DNA from: Sanderia malayensis | Lineage: Eukaryota > Cnidaria > Scyphozoa > Semaeostomeae > Pelagiidae | Reading direction: 5' to 3' | DNA length: 64,000 nt | Assembly (NCBI GenBank): GCA_013076295.1 | Contig: RQOL01000876.1 | Span: 4,278,001-4,342,000, forward strand | Shown: in pieces, positions 59,286 through 64,000 of the stretch | How the letters are laid out: every line of letters starts with the position of its first letter | Position numbering within the stretch: position 1 is the stretch's first letter | Notes under the pieces: generated by a model | The model's input: the letters and a program-made list of their open reading frames with translations, nothing else | What the model was told of the DNA's origin: nothing | The model's database searches: none | Position numbers and translations under genes: made by a program

Positions 59286-61507
59286 GCCTAACAATATCGA
59301 AAGAGGCCTTGCAAATATATACACGTCATAACAAACACCCTTCACTGTTGGAAATTTTAAAAACTTGTCTATATCAGGTAGTGATTTTTGGAAACTTTAT
59401 CAAGTATACCTGACTATTTACACGACAAGACTCATTAAGTTTTATTACCATGAGATTCGGAATAGAATTTAATGAAAGGGAAACCAACAGGAGTTCGCGC
59501 CCCCGCCGTGAAACTATCCAACACTTTGCAAATACACAAACACAAATATGTTTATCAAATGGAACCAAAAATAGCAAACTACAAATAGCACTGCTCGCCT
59601 TGCTATTGGCAAATAAAGTACACAAGTACACAAAGCGAACGATTTCTCTGAAATTATCAGGGTTTTTAGGATGGGTAACACTGTGAAATGAGTGCTATTT
59701 TTGTTACTAGGAGTTTGGCCTGCAAATGGCTTTAAACTACCTTCTTAAATACGATCAATTTACGTCAGACTCAAGACATCAACGCTGTCATTTAGATGAT
59801 AAATTAAAGCACGCAAAGCAAACGAGAATTCAGTACATATTCCTACACCTGTGATGCATACTGTCCCATCATATACAAGGGCACCTTTTGGAAACTGTAA
59901 TGGAGGGGGTATCCAAAACTAAGCCTGGTTTAAGACCTGCTTGAAATATAGAAACTAATCTATAGCACTTACATTGTTAATTCCTTTGGTTCAGTCTGGT
60001 CTTTTACGCAATGCAGGTTGTTTTGTGATTCCCTGAGATCCAAGACCATTCCTTAAAAAGAAGGAGAATGAATAGTTTAAAAAAGTAGCTCCACCCCAAA
60101 CACTGCACAGTTTGGCTGTCCTCTCCTGACAATGAACATACATACAACCATGTAACTATACATTCAAATTGATATTATTGTATATTTAAATTTCTGTTCA
60201 TGTGCAAGTCTTTCTGCAAGAAAAATTTGCCATAGTTGAATAATTGGTCCAAAAACAAGTTTATTGTAGTTAATAGTAAGTTTAAGACCAATAATTCTTG
60301 TGTTGAAATATTTTGAAGGACAAATTACACAAAGTTTAAGAGTTTTGAAAAAAATAGAGTTATGTTTAATTAATATCATACTTGTATTTTTGAAGCATCT
60401 TTTTGTTTCTGATGTTGTTTTTGTTTTATGGTGTGAGTGATGTGTTATATAGTTTTATACAGCATCTGCAATTGAACAATGCACATATATTATCACATTA
60501 GTAATCTAGAACTATACATTTGAACATAATTTGTGATGATGCTAGGTTTCTAACACCACACCATGCATAATAAACTTGTTTGTAGACTAAATTACCAGCA
60601 TTAGAGTTTTGTAAATATATAGACTAGATTGCAAGTATGTCTCATATACAACAAGACAAATTTGTTTTATTTCTCTGAAATGAGCCTGTTCATAACCTTG
60701 GCCTATTGGCCTAACTGGACAAAAAATGGAGAAAGATTGGCATTGTAACTCCGCTCGAATGCTTCTGCAGAAATTTAGCCTAAATTGAGCTTTATTCTAT
60801 CAACCTGAAGGAAAACCTAAGAATATTGAAGAGTTTGGTGAAAAACGACAAAAAATGTTGAATATAAAAAATACCTTTGGCAAATTCTTTGCAGAAAAAG
60901 ATCCATGCATGGTCCCTCTTCTTTCCTCGTGGCATACCGAACCGAAACGAAAAGCGTGGCCTGGACAAGACTGGAATTGAACTCGCATTCCAACAATCCA
61001 AATGTCAATACGAGGCTCCTCATTCTCCTTTGCAGAGCCTTGCACGTGTTATCTAATCACAGTTTCCGGTGTCCCCAGACCTCTGCTCGCGCCGCTATAA
61101 ACTCTTTGTAGCCCCCAACCAACCCCCACTTCGCTTCAAAGCAGAAACAATTAATGACGTGGACTTATTTTGCAAACTTACTAATTACACCATAATTAAT
61201 TTCATTTAAATAACATATTATACTACAACCCACCCTTTCTAACTCGCACCAAAAGCCAGCCCGGAGTGCTTGCAGTCAATTCAAGTAATTAAATCGCATT
61301 GGTTGATCTTTGAACAATCGTGCAACCACAGCTCTTGCTAATCCGGTGCGTGTGCGATGAGATCTATAAGATTAGCCCGAGCACCCCAGGAACTCTATAA
61401 ATACTGTTCATTGTCTATAGATACTTTATACTTACAATTTCAATGTTATTGAATTTGTGCTTGGGCACCCAAACTCTTCGATTTTAAGCAGAATAAATAA
61501 CGTTTAC
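59286..61507. other. Intergenic region without recognised genes
   Basis: About 2.2 kb. Only short ORFs without family features are seen. Near 60970-60985 the minus strand shows a tRNA-B-box-like gttcaattcc, possibly an old SINE; the evidence is weak. The 3' UTR of CEP192 lies at the right side. Confidence 0.45.
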
Positions 61508-63827
61508 TTATCTTTTTGAGGCGCATGCGCCAATAAGTTTGACGTAAAGGATCTTTGCTTGTCCAGCAACTGTTGTCACTTCCAAATGTCCCTCGGACTT
61601 TGAGCCAGGTTCGGTTGGGGAGTAAAAGACAGGTATTCTGATGAAACTCTTCGATCTAGAGAGAAAATGAAATGATAAATACTTCATTGAGAGAAAATTT
61701 GAAATTACATGCTGTTGATATCGTTTTACAATGTTTTTGGTTCATTGCAGATTTTATAACACGTGCAGGTTGTCCAGATCCAGAGAACCGAGTATAGATA
61801 TGTTTACATAGTTTCACTCACTTGATTGCCAATTTGTTATGTTTTATCGAGAATGGAAGCTTCAATCCAGATAATCTAACCTGAAGAAAGAAAGGAGGTG
61901 AAGAGTATATCATTATTTAGCCAGGTGCAACCATATGTAGTAATATGACTACAATGGCTTTTCCATGTTCTCTGCTCTTATTATACATTGACTGAGTGAC
62001 ATGCCTGTTCTTGATCTCATTGAGCCATGCAGCAGAGATCAAGATGATACAAATACTAGTCATTAGCATTAAATTTTCATTCGATTACAGTAAAAACCCG
62101 CATATAAGAACCAATGGATTAAGAACCTTCAGGGTGATATTTCTGCTCAAAACAATAGAAAAAACAATAACCTATTGTCTTGGAACAATAGCCTGGATGG
62201 AAATTTACAGGTTCTTACATGCGGGTTTTTACTGTAGTTATCTTCCTTTGTTTCATTACTTTCGGTATCAAGTGTCAAAATGCAATTATGCTTACTTTTT
62301 GCAGCTCCAACGTGTCATTACACAGTCTGAACTGCATCTCAGCTGTTTCACCTTTCAAAGTTGGCTTGAAATTCAGGGTTTCATCTTTCAGAAATATTCC
62401 GCGATTCCTTTTTTCAGAAGTCTTTCCAGTTCTGAAAATAACAACATATGATAAACACCAATCTTAAGGTTCATCGCGTAAGTAAACCTAGAAAAGCTGA
62501 AAGTGTTAGCACTTTATAGCTTTAACACCTTGAAGTAACAGTAAGATAAGCAATTACCATGGCTTTATGCCTTTCTAAACTAGCAGGATTCTTGCTCTGT
62601 TTTAATAAGCTCCCAAGTAGAAATCAGCTATCTTAGAAGTATAAAAATGAAACTTAAACATGAGATAAAGTGACTTAAAGTCCAACTTACGTTTGTGATT
62701 GCCCAGCATCTTTCTCAGAGCCTCTTACTCCTCTTTCTGGCTCATTTTCTGCCACATCTGCTGGTTTCAGAATGGGCTGAGCTCGTCCAATCACTTTTGC
62801 TTCAGTCTGACTGGGCTCTTTCTCTTGAAAAACTCCCTGAAAAGGAAATATATTGATGCACAAGGATACCATATTCAAGATCATAATACATGTAACTGAC
62901 AACAGTCTAACTTCAAGAGAAACACGCAGCTCACAGTGCCACGTAGCTCAATCCGTGACTTCGAACTGTCTCCTGTTGCATCCACAGTAGCCTGCAAAAA
63001 CAAAAATTTCTTTTGATGGTTTTCAAAATCATTTGGGGTAACACCAGACTCTAGTATTACATCATTGCAATAGAAAGAATCAATTAGAATATAGGAGTTT
63101 AAGAAGAACACAACAAAGAAATCAAATAAAAACCTGAAGATCCCAGAATTGAGAGTATTCTCCATGATCTCTCGGTTGGAATGTTACTTGTACCTGGCAG
63201 AGAATATAGCTACTGTTATAGCTATAGTTAGAAAATATAGTTATTTTGAGCAGATTATAATAGCAATACCCTGCCGGGAAACCACGCCATAGAATCATAC
63301 TTACATTGCAAGATTCGTTTGGTTTGAGATATCCTGAATATTTTATAAATCTGAACGCGGTATAAGTGGTTCTGAAGATGTCTCCACTTTCAGTCGCATC
63401 TTTGAAATACGGTGGCGCAATGGAGCTAAGAACCCACTTCAAACTTGCACTGCCGTTATTATTAACTCGTATTGCACTCTCTGGAAAACAAGCATAGCAT
63501 AAGACGTTGATGCAAATAGAAGATGCCTGATCAAGTCAATGTCAGACCCCGTATTGTGAAAGAATACGTGCATATTTATCAAGTTAATTCTGTATGAATC
63601 AGGAGGGATGGCATATGAATTAATTCACCTTTAAATCGATTGATGGTGGCTGGGAAAATAACACTCTGTGGTTGAACTGAGATCATTGGCTTAGGTTTTG
63701 AAGGAGGCTTCTCTTGGTAGGGAGTGTCGGGATTAGTTGAAGGGTCCAGTCGAGTTAGCTGGCGATTCAAACTTGAAACTGGTGAGCTATCCAACGCCAG
63801 ATCTTCTCGGATTTGAACTCTGACACT
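61508..63827 (-). CDS. CEP192: CEP192 C-terminal exons (5' part outside window)
   Basis: Exons in transcript order: 63827-63629, 63480-63305, 63193-63134, 62991-62935, 62836-62691, 62431-62296, 61880-61822, 61655-61508 (stop TAA 61510-61508). All phases agree and give 326 residues. Similarity to the CEP192 tail is seen in WVLSSIAPPYFKDATESGD, TYTAFRF, VTFQPRDHGEYSQFWDLQ, then the last PapD-like domain (LNFKPTLKGETAEMQFRLCN; LPFSIKHNKLAIKSKSFIRI; VKLIGACASKR). Family knowledge: CEP192 scaffolds pericentriolar material and recruits Aurora A and PLK4/PLK1. A further exon may occupy 63936-64000 (frame reads FGGLFVIARRYGCDITLRAG). The intron 62295-61881 contains a MITE. Confidence 0.85.
62088..62234. 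mobile_element. 147-bp MITE in a CEP192 intron
   Basis: Ends cagtaaaaacccgcatataa and ttacatgcgggtttttactg are inverted copies of about 25 bp, flanked by TA on both sides. Same family as the relic at about 57872 and similar in tip sequence to 13713-13856. Confidence 0.8.
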
Positions 63828-64000
63828 CTGCAATTAAAACGAGCTTTCTGAAATGACTCTAATACTGTCAAAATGACCCAAGTGGCTCTCTTCTCAGTTA
63901 TTCCTGACATGATTTTCTCTTATTACAACATACACGCCTGCTCTCAAAGTAATATCACATCCATATCTTCTGGCAATAACGAAAAGACCACCAAATATCT

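Noticed and set aside
60800..61111. Several overlapping ORFs of 68-81 codons and a tRNA-like B box on the minus strand
   Set aside because: No family resemblance; the B box lacks a convincing A box and cloverleaf, so no tRNA gene is called.

Overview
This window is genomic DNA from an animal, not a bacterium. It has spliced genes with short AT-rich introns, GT..AG boundaries, tRNA-derived and inverted-repeat mobile DNA, and four clear orthologues of conserved animal genes (SEH1L, NT5E, CIBAR/FAM92, CEP192). The compact gene spacing, phase-1 modular exons and very conserved SEH1 suggest an invertebrate, perhaps an early-branching one such as a cnidarian, sponge or placozoan. The species cannot be fixed from the sequence alone.

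Positions 1-44412 hold two adjacent plus-strand genes that encode giant chains of CAP domains (CRISP / antigen-5 / PR-1 superfamily). Each CAP domain is made by two exons. Exon A carries the HN-F-K-IH helix and the H...GEN half of the CAP cavity. Exon B carries the E...GHFTQ half. The intron between them is always phase 2 inside the Trp codon of a (N)W|Y motif. Every linker intron is phase 1, so cassettes can be duplicated without breaking frame. Gene 1 (1-8793, 5' end outside the window) has six CAP modules. Gene 2 (10048-44412) starts with a hydrophobic signal sequence. My reconstruction has 62 coding exons and 22 CAP modules; the exon lengths sum to 22,875 nt, exactly 7,625 codons, giving a protein of about 7,600 residues. 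Linkers between CAP domains are low-complexity and differ in chemistry: a Thr/Pro 162-bp repeat (gene 1), about 50 copies of a KPE-type pentapeptide, G/Q-rich minisatellites, and one 4.8-kb exon with a G/Q/A block followed by fifteen copies of a 30-residue Lys/Pro/Gly repeat. The middle of gene 2 (25766-35216) is a young tandem array of a ~2.0-kb unit containing two CAP modules, with signs of gene conversion.

The rest is ordinary. SEH1L (44930-48719, plus, 13 coding exons) is a nucleoporin/GATOR2 WD40 protein. A fold-back repeat lies at 49243-50113. NT5E-like ecto-5'-nucleotidase (50574-54750, minus, 8 exons) has a signal peptide and a likely GPI tail. An intronless CIBAR/FAM92 BAR-domain gene (56558-57433, minus) follows. 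It is head-to-head with an unrecognised 170-residue single-exon ORF (58773-59285, plus). Last come the C-terminal exons of CEP192 (61508 to the window edge, minus).

The unusual system here is the poly-CAP locus: two secreted proteins built by exon-cassette duplication. Their N-terminal CAP domains have lost cavity residues while the C-terminal ones are intact and being homogenised. A role as an extracellular matrix, mucus, adhesive or ligand-binding scaffold is inference only.
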